DNA of 43,954 nt, taken from positions 1-43,954 of IMG/VR virus record IMGVR_UViG_3300037628_000191; one strand, written 5' to 3'. Each line of letters begins with the position of its first letter. Positions within the stretch are counted from its first letter, which is position 1. Of this stretch, positions 24,503 through 31,056 are shown piece by piece. Both the position numbers and the translations under genes were made by a program. The notes under the pieces are model-generated. The model did not search any database, was not told the origin of the DNA, and was given only the letters and a program-made list of their open reading frames with translations. This DNA is from a virus.

Positions 24503-24741
24503 TTTTACGACCAATGAACGAAGCGCCGAAAGATGGCACAAAAATAATTATAATGTGGCTTACTCCTAATAATGACTGCGATGATTGCGATATTAGGATA
24601 GCAAAGTGGTGGACGCCTACCAATATAAGCCAATGGGAGCAGGGAGTGCGTCCTTGTTGGCAATATATAAGTGACAAACACTCATGCATGAGCATAAAAA
24701 AACCTATCGGATGGGCTGAAATTCCAACGGGGGCAAAATGA
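24499..24741 (+). CDS. DUF551-like small protein
   Basis: 80 residues. MNEAPKDGTKIIIMW, internal WWTPTN and the end PIGWAEIPT follow the pattern of DUF551-like phage proteins (a P-x-D-G-T start and a final W-A-x-P). Their role is unknown. Coupled to both neighbours by ATGA-type overlaps. Confidence 0.65.
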   Translation: MILRPMNEAPKDGTKIIIMWLTPNNDCDDCDIRIAKWWTPTNISQWEQGVRPCWQYISDKHSCMSIKKPIGWAEIPTGAK

Positions 24742-25016
24742 ACCCAATAACAACAGATCAACACATAACAAACATGGAAGAGGCCGCAATAATCGAATCT
24801 GAAGCACTCAAGCAATCAGAAATCATTTGCAAGCAGTTTCTAGGATCGGGCACGTACATTCACAAAGGCCATCTTTACACAATGCATGAATTTGTTGTAC
24901 GTGATGATATTGATGAAAAATATTGCGAGTCACTTATTGAGGGTCACGCGATTGATGATGATATTGATGAGAAATTGTTTTTGTTTTGTCGTGGAATCTA
25001 TGAAGGCACAGTGTAA
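24738..25016 (+). CDS. Hypothetical acidic protein
   Basis: 92 residues, very acidic (many Asp and Glu). The motif DDIDEK occurs twice (about residues 56-61 and 75-80), a small internal duplication. A DNA-mimic role is conceivable from charge alone but unproven. Last gene before a terminator. Confidence 0.6.
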   Translation: MNPITTDQHITNMEEAAIIESEALKQSEIICKQFLGSGTYIHKGHLYTMHEFVVRDDIDEKYCESLIEGHAIDDDIDEKLFLFCRGIYEGTV

Positions 25017-25035
25017 AATTAAATAACAAGCAAAC

Positions 25036-25063
25036 AAAAGCCCGTTGATGGCGGGCTTTTTTT
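25036..25063. terminator. Bidirectional terminator
   Basis: AAAAGCCCG / CGGGCTTTT stem with loop TTGATGG and a T7 run on the plus strand. It lies between converging operons ending at 25016 and 25076. Confidence 0.85.
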
Positions 25064-25075
25064 GTGGCTGGCGGT

Positions 25076-25360
25076 TTATTTAATATCGTCATTTATCTTA
25101 ACAACATCATCAACAGACCTTACAATCTCATAACGACCTTGCCACGACTCCATAAATTTAACCTCACCCTCTGTTAGTTTCTGTTTTGATAAAGGCTTTT
25201 CACCGTCCTTAATCTCAATAGCAATAGTGATCATATTCTTGCTGACTATCACATCACAGCAGTTTTTAAGCTGCGATATAATCAACACTGACCACCCTAA
25301 TTTTCTAAATGCCGCTACTATCTCCGGCTGATTTCTATCTATCCTTGCTGCTCTAATCAT
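25076..25360 (-). CDS. PD-(D/E)XK nuclease, VRR-NUC-like
   Basis: 94 residues. Asp36 (CCDVIVSKN), then Glu49 and Lys51 in IAIEIKDG form the D-(x)n-E-x-K catalytic set of small resolvase-like/VRR-NUC nucleases. The N-terminal helix QPEIVAAFRKLGWSVL is also standard. It probably cuts branched DNA during replication or recombination. Last gene of the leftward replication operon. Confidence 0.75.
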   Translation of the reverse strand: MIRAARIDRNQPEIVAAFRKLGWSVLIISQLKNCCDVIVSKNMITIAIEIKDGEKPLSKQKLTEGEVKFMESWQGRYEIVRSVDDVVKINDDIK

Positions 25361-25363
25361 CTT

Positions 25364-25618
25364 CTACCACCCCCTATCTAGTTTACGTTGTCGCTTGGCA
25401 CCTTTGCCCCTGCTTTGTTTTTGAGTGCAATGTGATTCCATAGGCGAGCTCGTTAAATCAATAATCTCACTCTCAAATTTGGCAATATAATCATTATCTG
25501 AAATATCAGCGTCATCAATATTCACAAGATCAATATCGTGATCCTTCATTACTGCCATTAACTGCAATTTCAATAAAGCGCCTATCCCAGCGCAGCCTGT
25601 AATAACCATTCTCTCCAT
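25364..25618 (-). CDS. Hypothetical protein
   Basis: 84 residues. A hydrophobic N-terminus (TGCAGIGALLKLQLMAVM), an acidic middle (DIDLVNIDDADISDND) and a strongly basic end (GKGAKRQRKLDRGW). Such bipolar charge is seen in small nucleic-acid-associated proteins. Unrecognised. Confidence 0.55.
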   Translation of the reverse strand: MERMVITGCAGIGALLKLQLMAVMKDHDIDLVNIDDADISDNDYIAKFESEIIDLTSSPMESHCTQKQSRGKGAKRQRKLDRGW

Positions 25619-25621
25619 AAT

Positions 25622-25981
25622 TCACCCCATTAATTCACGATAAAATTTAATATATTTTTCTCTCTCTGGTATAAAATTAAACCCTGGCAATAATTTACCA
25701 AACTTTTCAACGTGCGCCTTGTTCACTTGAGATTCAAAATTATCCCGCGGTGGGTGTCCAAACACAAAGCGAGTAAATCCATAATACCCATGGTCATCTT
25801 GCGTCACAGTCATTGCATTTTTAACGTGCTCGGGCTGACTATCAAGATAACGCTCGTTTACTTTTTCTGCTGATTGCCAGTTTTGCTCCCTGACAAGTTT
25901 CTTTTTTGGTGGGGTTGTTGGTGCAGTGTGATCCTGCCCAACAAAGTCGTATAGGCTTGAGCTATCTTCTTGTTTAATCAC
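25622..25981 (-). CDS. Hypothetical replication-operon protein
   Basis: 119 residues if translation starts at the GTG at 25981, which has GGGGG seven bases upstream and overlaps the end of the previous gene. A longer reading from an ATG at 26029 is open, but its first residues (MFILFWISWG) are out-of-frame sequence of the upstream gene. Contains DDHGYYGFTRFVFGHPP and FIPEREKYIKFYRELM. Unrecognised. Confidence 0.55.
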   Translation of the reverse strand: MIKQEDSSSLYDFVGQDHTAPTTPPKKKLVREQNWQSAEKVNERYLDSQPEHVKNAMTVTQDDHGYYGFTRFVFGHPPRDNFESQVNKAHVEKFGKLLPGFNFIPEREKYIKFYRELMG

Positions 25982-26189
25982 GATGCACCCCCATGAAATC
26001 CAGAATAAAATAAACATCGCTGTCATCAATTCCGCTTACTTCATGAGTTATAAATACGCCGCCCGTTTCTTTTAGAGTACCACCCATTTCTCTAACCAAC
26101 CCTGAAAACTCAGTCCATCTGAAATCTATAGCGTTTTTATTTCTAGGCGATCTTAATACTAACTGGTCGCCAAATCTGAATTTTTTCAT
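25974..26189 (-). CDS. Hypothetical small beta protein
   Basis: 71 residues, from the ATG at 26189 (GGGGA upstream; a GTG one codon earlier is possible). FRFGDQLVLRSPRNKNAID and later GVFITHEVSGIDDSDVYFI look like an SH3-like barrel. Unrecognised. Confidence 0.55.
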   Translation of the reverse strand: MKKFRFGDQLVLRSPRNKNAIDFRWTEFSGLVREMGGTLKETGGVFITHEVSGIDDSDVYFILDFMGVHRD

Positions 26190-27001
26190 CACAACATCCC
26201 CTTAATCATATCCAGTTGTCTTGCTCTCTCATCGTCTAACTGCTTAGGTGTTTTTGCTTTCCTGCCTGTACTGCCCTTTGAAATGCCTTTAAGTGGGTTA
26301 AACGTATCAACCACAACCTGTTTAGGCTTATGCTTGCCAAGTTGCTTGCACATACTGCTCATAAACTCATTTCTACCCACCTCAGCGCGCTTCTGCTTGT
26401 CTTTCTCTTGCTCTGGCGATAGTTGCACTGTTTGTGTTAGTAAGTTGCTTGGCAGTAGCTTAACGGTCTTATCAAGTGCTATCTTGCAGTATAACTCTAT
26501 AAACCTAGTGTTTGAATCTGGTGACCCTTTGGTTTTAAGTCTAAATTCTGCTTTTTCAGAAACGATCAAGCCAACATTGTCAATCTGGCTTTCGTTAGCG
26601 TTAAACAGTACTAGCGCTCTTTGTGCAAATTCTTTTATCTCCTCGGGATCAACGAAGTTATCTCCAGCGACACATAACTCTATAAATTTTCCTACCGATG
26701 GCAGCCAATCGCTTGTGCTTTGCTCGCACGCTAACAGGCCCGCTTTGATGTTTAAACTTGTCGCTGTTTTTATTTCATGGCGCATGATTGCTTTTGTCCA
26801 TGCGTTTTTCATTCGGCCTAAGTCTTCTGGCTCAGGGCATGATTGCCTCCATGCAGGGAAGTGAGGCAGCAAACTCCGAAACACTCTGTTAGTGAATTCC
26901 TTCGCTTCGGGTGTAACGGTTACCTCGTCATGTTGTTTAAATCTAGGATCTGTTTGTGCAGATTGCTGGATGTTATGCACTTGCTTTTGAATCTCGTTCA
27001 T
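26189..27001 (-). CDS. Helicase loader, lambda P-like
   Basis: 270 residues from the ATG at 27001, which is overlapped by the previous gene's TGA and preceded by AAGGAG. FRSLLPHFPAWRQSCPEPED, then KNAWTKAIMRHEI and DWLPSVGKFIELCV (about residues 95-112) match the lambda replication protein P family, which delivers the host DnaB helicase to the phage origin. The pairing with an initiator-like gene directly upstream repeats the lambda O-P layout. The call is family recognition by eye. Confidence 0.7.
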   Translation of the reverse strand: MNEIQKQVHNIQQSAQTDPRFKQHDEVTVTPEAKEFTNRVFRSLLPHFPAWRQSCPEPEDLGRMKNAWTKAIMRHEIKTATSLNIKAGLLACEQSTSDWLPSVGKFIELCVAGDNFVDPEEIKEFAQRALVLFNANESQIDNVGLIVSEKAEFRLKTKGSPDSNTRFIELYCKIALDKTVKLLPSNLLTQTVQLSPEQEKDKQKRAEVGRNEFMSSMCKQLGKHKPKQVVVDTFNPLKGISKGSTGRKAKTPKQLDDERARQLDMIKGML

Positions 27002-27786
27002 CAAAATGTCTCCTTATCGAATCTTTCCCAATCGTCATTGTCATCGTTAACAACTTTTTGATTCGTTGGCTTGTCGATTGTGTGATCATCTTCCCATCGT
27101 GATTGATTTAAATATGTTGATGGGTTCATCTTGTCGAATCCTATTTGCTGATTCTTAAATCGTGTTTCAGTGTCGGTAACCAGAAACTTTGCAAAGTGCA
27201 TTGGATCTTCAACTTTCTTCACTGACTTAATAAATGATTTTTCAGCAACTGATTTAGCTTTCTTGGTTAATTTCATGTTTGACCAAAGATAATTAAAAGC
27301 ACTATCAATTAACTCCTTTCGCTCAAAGTCTTTTAACTTCTTTTCTTCTCTAGTCTGATCTAATCTAATCTTATCTAATTCAGCACATGTCTTGACATCG
27401 CCAGCTGTTGTGGTGACATCGTCAGTTAATGTCATGACACTTTTACTCTCTAGCCACTTTCTCATTTTTGGGCTATTAGTCATTGATTTATCTAGTCTTT
27501 CAGCTAATTTAAGACAGGTAACAACGCCTTGTGAACTCTCAAAAAGACCCGCTTCTACAAGGTAATGCATGATTTCTTCAACGCGCTTTTCTTGTATAGA
27601 CAACTCAAAAGCGATCGTTTCTGCATCTTCTTTTAGATCAAAACTTAAATTATCCTTGTCAACTTCATAAGCGATTGCTTCAAGGCAAAACCAATAAATG
27701 GCATAACCATCAGCCCCATATTTACGCCGAACCTTTCTAAGCTTTAAAGAGTTTCTAGCGTCTGCATCATGCTTAAACCACTTCAT
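27001..27786 (-). CDS. Replication initiator-like protein, DUF4373 N-terminal domain
   Basis: 261 residues. The first 95 residues (MKWFKHDADARNSLKLRKVR, then YGADGYAIYWFCLEAIAYEV, then LFESSQGVVT) are the DUF4373/Lin1244-type winged-helix domain common in phage replication initiators. The C-terminal part contains FIKSVKKVEDPMHFAKFLV and an end close to primosome-binding regions. A run of TAATC-like repeats lies within the gene and could be the origin. Overlaps the loader gene by 3 bases. Confidence 0.75.
   Translation of the reverse strand: MKWFKHDADARNSLKLRKVRRKYGADGYAIYWFCLEAIAYEVDKDNLSFDLKEDAETIAFELSIQEKRVEEIMHYLVEAGLFESSQGVVTCLKLAERLDKSMTNSPKMRKWLESKSVMTLTDDVTTTAGDVKTCAELDKIRLDQTREEKKLKDFERKELIDSAFNYLWSNMKLTKKAKSVAEKSFIKSVKKVEDPMHFAKFLVTDTETRFKNQQIGFDKMNPSTYLNQSRWEDDHTIDKPTNQKVVNDDNDDWERFDKETF
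27351..27380. repeat. Iteron-like TAATC repeats in initiator gene
   Basis: The plus strand reads tagtctgatc taatctaatc ttatctaatt: about five short TAATC/TTATC/TGATC units in 30 AT-rich bases, inside the initiator gene, as for lambda ori within O. They also encode an ELDKIRLDQTR-like stretch, so coding constraint is an alternative. Confidence 0.35.
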
Positions 27787-27989
27787 AATTTAGCCTTAAT
27801 CAAAGTCTTCAAATGCTTTTCAGCTTCTTTATGGCAAACATCAAACGCTTTTTTGTTGAAGTTTCCATGGTTCAAAAAGTGATTTTTACCATGCTTTGCG
27901 GCCATTGCAATAACGCCCGCTTTTGCATCTGGGTATTTTTCGGCTAATAACTTAGCTATATTTTTATAAATAAAGTCTTCGGTTTTCAT
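27783..27989 (-). CDS. Hypothetical protein
   Basis: 68 residues, helical and basic (EKYPDAKAGVIAMAAKHGKN, then KEAEKHLKTLIKAKL). It overlaps the initiator gene by 4 bases and follows the clamp-like gene by 3, so it belongs to the replication operon. Unrecognised. Confidence 0.6.
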   Translation of the reverse strand: MKTEDFIYKNIAKLLAEKYPDAKAGVIAMAAKHGKNHFLNHGNFNKKAFDVCHKEAEKHLKTLIKAKL

Positions 27990-27992
27990 AAG

Positions 27993-28532
27993 TTACAGCC
28001 TCATTTTCATTATCACGCACTTGGCACTATTCTCTGGTGTTTTTATTTTGATAAGAACGCTGTTTTCGTGAAATTCAAACTCACCACCGCCAAACGTACT
28101 GCCGAGTGCTTTTGATGCTTTATGCACATCAGCTAAATAACCAATATTAAAACCCACAGACGTAACGCTTTCCGGCTTTCCTTTAGGTATAACACGCTTG
28201 TAATCTGGGTATCTCCCGTCAACAATAGAGAATTTAACAACCGCATCAATATCGCAACTTCTGCCATCTTTCGACATTACAACGCCATGATCGCCACCAA
28301 TAAAAACGAATTCACACGACATTGCGCGAGCAGGTATCTTCCCTCTTATTGCGAATATAGCAGGCTCAAAAGTTGATGCAGGTGATTCCACCACTATCAA
28401 CCTATGGCCATCTGTAGCAACAACTTTACCGCCGCCGATTAACAAGCCATTTAAGTAATATCTAATATCGTTTTTTGCTTGCATTGTCATTGCTGCTTTA
28501 ATTTGTCTTGCGTCTATCTCAAAGTTTTTCAT
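27993..28532 (-). CDS. Truncated DNA polymerase III beta-clamp-like protein
   Basis: 179 residues against about 366 for bacterial DnaN. DIRYYLNG (22-29), ATDGHRL (39-45) and VDGRYPDYKRVIPKG (104-118) match domain II of E. coli DnaN and its link to domain III. GFNIGYLADV (127-136) and the end VIMKMRL (173-179) match the last half of domain III, whose E. coli end is VVMPMRL. Domain I and the first half of domain III are missing. These blocks supply the clamp-binding-motif groove. The protein may be a minimal clamp, a subunit of a novel ring, or a decoy that binds clamp clients. Its neighbours are replication genes. Confidence 0.85.
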   Translation of the reverse strand: MKNFEIDARQIKAAMTMQAKNDIRYYLNGLLIGGGKVVATDGHRLIVVESPASTFEPAIFAIRGKIPARAMSCEFVFIGGDHGVVMSKDGRSCDIDAVVKFSIVDGRYPDYKRVIPKGKPESVTSVGFNIGYLADVHKASKALGSTFGGGEFEFHENSVLIKIKTPENSAKCVIMKMRL

Positions 28533-28564
28533 GTGATATAATCCTTTCGTTGATAAATGTAATT

Positions 28565-28588
28565 GCCTCGCTGATACGGGGCTTTTTT
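28565..28588 (+). terminator. Plus-strand hairpin with T run, antisense to the early operon
   Basis: GCCTCG / CGGGGC stem (one G-T pair), loop CTGATA, then TTTTTT on the plus strand. No plus-strand gene ends here, so it could stop antisense transcription, or form a leader hairpin for the clamp-like gene on the opposite strand. Confidence 0.4.
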
Positions 28589-28718
28589 ATTTCAGCAATA
28601 AACTTTCCAGCATCATGTCAACGACCTGAGATTCAGATCGCTTCTCTTCCTTTGCTTTTTTAAGTAAAGCATCTATAACCTTTGGGCTTAGTGAAAACGA
28701 CTTAACTTTCTTTTTCAT
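28587..28718 (-). CDS. Small ribbon-helix-helix-like regulator
   Basis: 43 residues. MKKKVKSFSLSPKVIDALLK gives strand and helix 1; EEKRSESQVVDMMLESLLL gives helix 2, the CopG/Arc layout. Ribosome site AAGGAG. It lies just downstream of a good promoter that overlaps a perfect inverted repeat, consistent with self-regulation. Confidence 0.65.
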   Translation of the reverse strand: MKKKVKSFSLSPKVIDALLKKAKEEKRSESQVVDMMLESLLLK

Positions 28719-28740
28719 TTTATACTCCTTGTTGTGAGTG

Positions 28741-28759
28741 GTTAATATATCTTATTAAC
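28741..28759. repeat. Operator-like inverted repeat GTTAATA/TATTAAC
   Basis: Seven-base perfect arms around five bases. It covers the -10 element of the promoter below and lies 22 bases upstream of the RHH-like gene. Confidence 0.6.
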
Positions 28760-28772
28760 AATTTATAATCAA
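28744..28772 (-). promoter_or_regulatory. Leftward promoter of the replication operon
   Basis: On the minus strand TTGATT, 17-base spacer, TATATT (5 of 6). It would transcribe the RHH-like gene and then the clamp-like and replication genes. Confidence 0.65.
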
Positions 28773-28798
28773 CACATACCACACTTTATTTAACACAC

Positions 28799-28822
28799 AA
28801 AAAAGCCGCTATCTAAGCGGCT
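28799..28822 (-). terminator. Terminator downstream of the 64-residue gene
   Basis: Leftward RNA forms AGCCGC-TTAGATA-GCGGCT followed by TTTTT. The same 19-base stem-loop occurs at 29049-29067. Confidence 0.8.
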
Positions 28823-28837
28823 GGTGGTTGCTGTTGG

Positions 28838-29032
28838 TTACGAATTTCTAAAATTGCTTTTGAAATCTCCTATTGCTTGCCATGTTTGATGCCCGAAGCC
28901 GGCTATTCCCTCTTGTATATTTTCGCCGATCATTACACACCACTGATCACCGTCTTTATACATTTTAGCCATAACTTTTATTCCGTCATTGCCGAAATCT
29001 ATCTCTATATTTGTTACGTTTTCGTTGCTCAT
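28838..29032 (-). CDS. Hypothetical protein flanked by identical hairpins
   Basis: 64 residues. NIEIDFGNDGIKVMAKMYKD followed by GDQWCVMIGENIQEGIAGFG, alternating beta and turn. Ribosome site AAGGAG. A copy of the same 19-base hairpin lies just before and just after the gene. No family recognised. Confidence 0.6.
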   Translation of the reverse strand: MSNENVTNIEIDFGNDGIKVMAKMYKDGDQWCVMIGENIQEGIAGFGHQTWQAIGDFKSNFRNS

Positions 29033-29048
29033 TTCATTCTCCTTGGTT

Positions 29049-29067
29049 AGCCGCTATCTAAGCGGCT
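29049..29067. repeat. Second copy of hairpin AGCCGCTATCTAAGCGGCT
   Basis: Exact copy of 28804-28822 but without a T run after it in the leftward direction. It lies in the leader just upstream of the AAGGAG ribosome site of the 64-residue gene. Confidence 0.8.
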
Positions 29068-29073
29068 GTTGGT

Positions 29074-29244
29074 TTATATTAAATCTACATTTTCACATCT
29101 TACACACTGCACCTCCTCGTCATCCTCAACCAATCCTATTAGGGACTCCTTGAAATTAATAGAACCAATCTCGTAAATATTTCCATCATATTCACACTGC
29201 ATTTTTGAGTGCCACTTTGTTTTATTAAATTCTGTTATTGTCAT
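29074..29244 (-). CDS. Small hypothetical protein
   Basis: 56 residues, with AAGGGGA upstream of the ATG at 29244. MTITEFNKTKWHSKMQCEYD, then ECGNxx-free acidic region (VEDDEEVQCVRC) with a C-terminal CVRC pair. Unrecognised. Confidence 0.55.
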   Translation of the reverse strand: MTITEFNKTKWHSKMQCEYDGNIYEIGSINFKESLIGLVEDDEEVQCVRCENVDLI

Positions 29245-29257
29245 TTCATTCCCCTTG

Positions 29258-29644
29258 TTAAACGCCGATTTTCTTCAGGCTTTCTTTGATTGTTTCTTTC
29301 ATTGGATCACTTAACTCATCATAAATAACGTCATCAATCAGCCGGGTTAATTGAATGACCTTAACATCCGAATCATAACGCTGCTTCATAACTGTTTTGT
29401 AGCATCGCTCTTTGACTGTTAGGTCAAACTTTAACTGCTTATTAGCATGTCGCAAAGTTGATAAATCTTCACGCAACTCATCTTTCAGCGGCGCGCTGAT
29501 TTGTTTCCAGTGTTTGTTAGGCAGAATACCCGCAATGCCTCCGCACCCTTTACAGTGCGATAATTGAGGCGTGATGCATTTCATTTTGTTGCGTTTGTAG
29601 CCCTGGTTTAATCGGCATTGGTTGCATAGGTGAAGTTCACTCAT
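29258..29644 (-). CDS. Zinc-ribbon and coiled-coil protein
   Basis: 128 residues. CNQC (about residues 7-10) and CKGCGG (about 31-36) form a likely zinc ribbon. After residue 50 the chain is helical (LKDELREDLSTLRHANKQL), probably a coiled coil. DNA or RNA binding is plausible. Its start overlaps the upstream stop (ATGA). Confidence 0.6.
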   Translation of the reverse strand: MSELHLCNQCRLNQGYKRNKMKCITPQLSHCKGCGGIAGILPNKHWKQISAPLKDELREDLSTLRHANKQLKFDLTVKERCYKTVMKQRYDSDVKVIQLTRLIDDVIYDELSDPMKETIKESLKKIGV

Positions 29645-29817
29645 TTTCTAAACTCCTTTTTGTGAAGATCGTCAACAATCTTTGTTAAAATATCCTGTTT
29701 GTTACGAATTAAATGGCCTTCATCTTTACGCTTTTTAGATATAGCCACCAGCTTAATGTTTGTATCTTTAGTGATTGGCTGTGATACAACGTTACTTTCT
29801 TTTTTAATCTTTTCCAT
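29641..29817 (-). CDS. Small ribbon-helix-helix-like regulator
   Basis: 58 residues. A flexible polar N-terminus precedes DTNIKLVAISKKRK, then RNKQDILTKIVDDLHKKE, in the order strand, helix, helix. ParG-like RHH proteins look similar. First gene after the divergent promoter at 29848-29876. Confidence 0.55.
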   Translation of the reverse strand: MEKIKKESNVVSQPITKDTNIKLVAISKKRKDEGHLIRNKQDILTKIVDDLHKKEFRK

Positions 29818-29847
29818 TTTGCTTCCTTTGTTAGTTGATTTCTACCA

Positions 29848-29876
29848 ATGTTAGTATTTACGCGCTCAATAGTCAA
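29848..29876 (-). promoter_or_regulatory. Leftward promoter
   Basis: Minus strand TTGACT, 17 bases, TAACAT, ending about 30 bases before the RHH-like gene at 29817. Confidence 0.5.
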
Positions 29877-29922
29877 CAAATAACATGCTTTAATTTATGT
29901 CTAAAAATACATCTTAATTAGC

Positions 29923-29951
29923 TTGCTTTAGTCATTCAATGGGATTAGTAT
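29923..29951 (+). promoter_or_regulatory. Putative rightward promoter
   Basis: TTGCTT, 17 bases, TAGTAT; about 30 bases before the preferred start at 29983. Moderate match, divergent to the previous one. Confidence 0.35.
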
Positions 29952-29982
29952 GTTGGGACAAATAAAACCAACGGAGAACAAA

Positions 29983-31056
29983 ATGCAAAATAAAAAACTA
30001 ACATTAGATTACTTATTTAAACGCGGCGGAAAACTTGCGCCAGGTGATGTTTACGAATTTGGTGGGCTGGATGTCACGGTCACAAAAAGCAGTCTTGGTG
30101 CAGTTAATATTCCTCAACCTTGCGACAGTGAGCGATTTATTAAGTCGCTTGCTATGCGGGGCAATGAAGGCGCGCAACCTGTTAATGATGATTTTCCTGT
30201 GTTCATTGAATACTACGATTGCAACGATGGAGAAGACGGCAGAAGGCGCGGTGTAGCATCAAGCTTTGACTACGTGAAAGACGGCGTTAAAGTTTGGTGG
30301 CCAGATATCGAAACCCTAACAAAACAACAAAACGAGGAAAGTATGGAAAAATTAACTAGCAGTGAAATCGATTGGCAAAAAAATGATGTAATGGCGATCC
30401 TTGAAGTTGGCACAAATGAAATTATCCATCGCTATGATAGCGCCGCGCATCATGAGGATAGTTGCGTGCAATATAGCGTTATGCGTGATGTTGAGTTTGT
30501 TGAGGTTGTTGAAATTAAAACTGTGCGCGATGCGATAATTCATTACAAGGCCGAGAATTCATGGGATCACATAATCTACATGGACGGCAAATTCAAAGGC
30601 TGTGATTTCGGCGAATGGGGTCAATTTTCTGTTTGTACGGGTGAGCAATTCCACGCAGAAGTAAAAGCAATGTCGCACTTTGATGGAGTTCATGCGTTTA
30701 ATGATTACATTGAATATGAAAACGAGCTTTTAGAGCCTGAGCCGTTGGTTTATATTCCCGAAGTTGGCGAGAAATCATTGTTTAAAAAAGGATTTCAAGA
30801 CGATGTTTATTATCACAAGTGCTTTATTGTAGGTAAAGGCGAGGACGGCAAATGGCTAATATTTCAAGCTTCGGATGGAAATCTTCATCAGCACTACATA
30901 GCAAACGGCGTATATAGATTTAAAAAACCAGAAACACGCACCCCCGAGCAAATCAAAAACAAAAAGCTTTCTGATTATCTTGAGGCAAACAAAGGAATGC
31001 CGGTTGAAGATCTGGCGCGTGAGATCTTGGCTGGCTTTTGTGGGGATAATGAATGA
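29983..31056 (+). CDS. Hypothetical protein upstream of the C5 methyltransferase
   Basis: 357 residues from the ATG at 29983, chosen for the GGAG 6 bases upstream; an ATG at 29950 would add 11. It appears mosaic: an N-terminal beta segment (TLDYLFKRGGKLAPGDVYEF), a middle with many acidic residues, and a Tyr-rich C-terminal part (VYYHKCFIVGKGEDGKWLIF). It overlaps the methyltransferase gene by 4 bases, so a joint role in modification is possible but not shown. Confidence 0.65.
   Translation: MQNKKLTLDYLFKRGGKLAPGDVYEFGGLDVTVTKSSLGAVNIPQPCDSERFIKSLAMRGNEGAQPVNDDFPVFIEYYDCNDGEDGRRRGVASSFDYVKDGVKVWWPDIETLTKQQNEESMEKLTSSEIDWQKNDVMAILEVGTNEIIHRYDSAAHHEDSCVQYSVMRDVEFVEVVEIKTVRDAIIHYKAENSWDHIIYMDGKFKGCDFGEWGQFSVCTGEQFHAEVKAMSHFDGVHAFNDYIEYENELLEPEPLVYIPEVGEKSLFKKGFQDDVYYHKCFIVGKGEDGKWLIFQASDGNLHQHYIANGVYRFKKPETRTPEQIKNKKLSDYLEANKGMPVEDLAREILAGFCGDNE

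Noticed and set aside
26283-26864. 193-residue open frame on the plus strand
   Set aside because: It lies fully antisense to the lambda P-like gene, which has clear family features and operon context.
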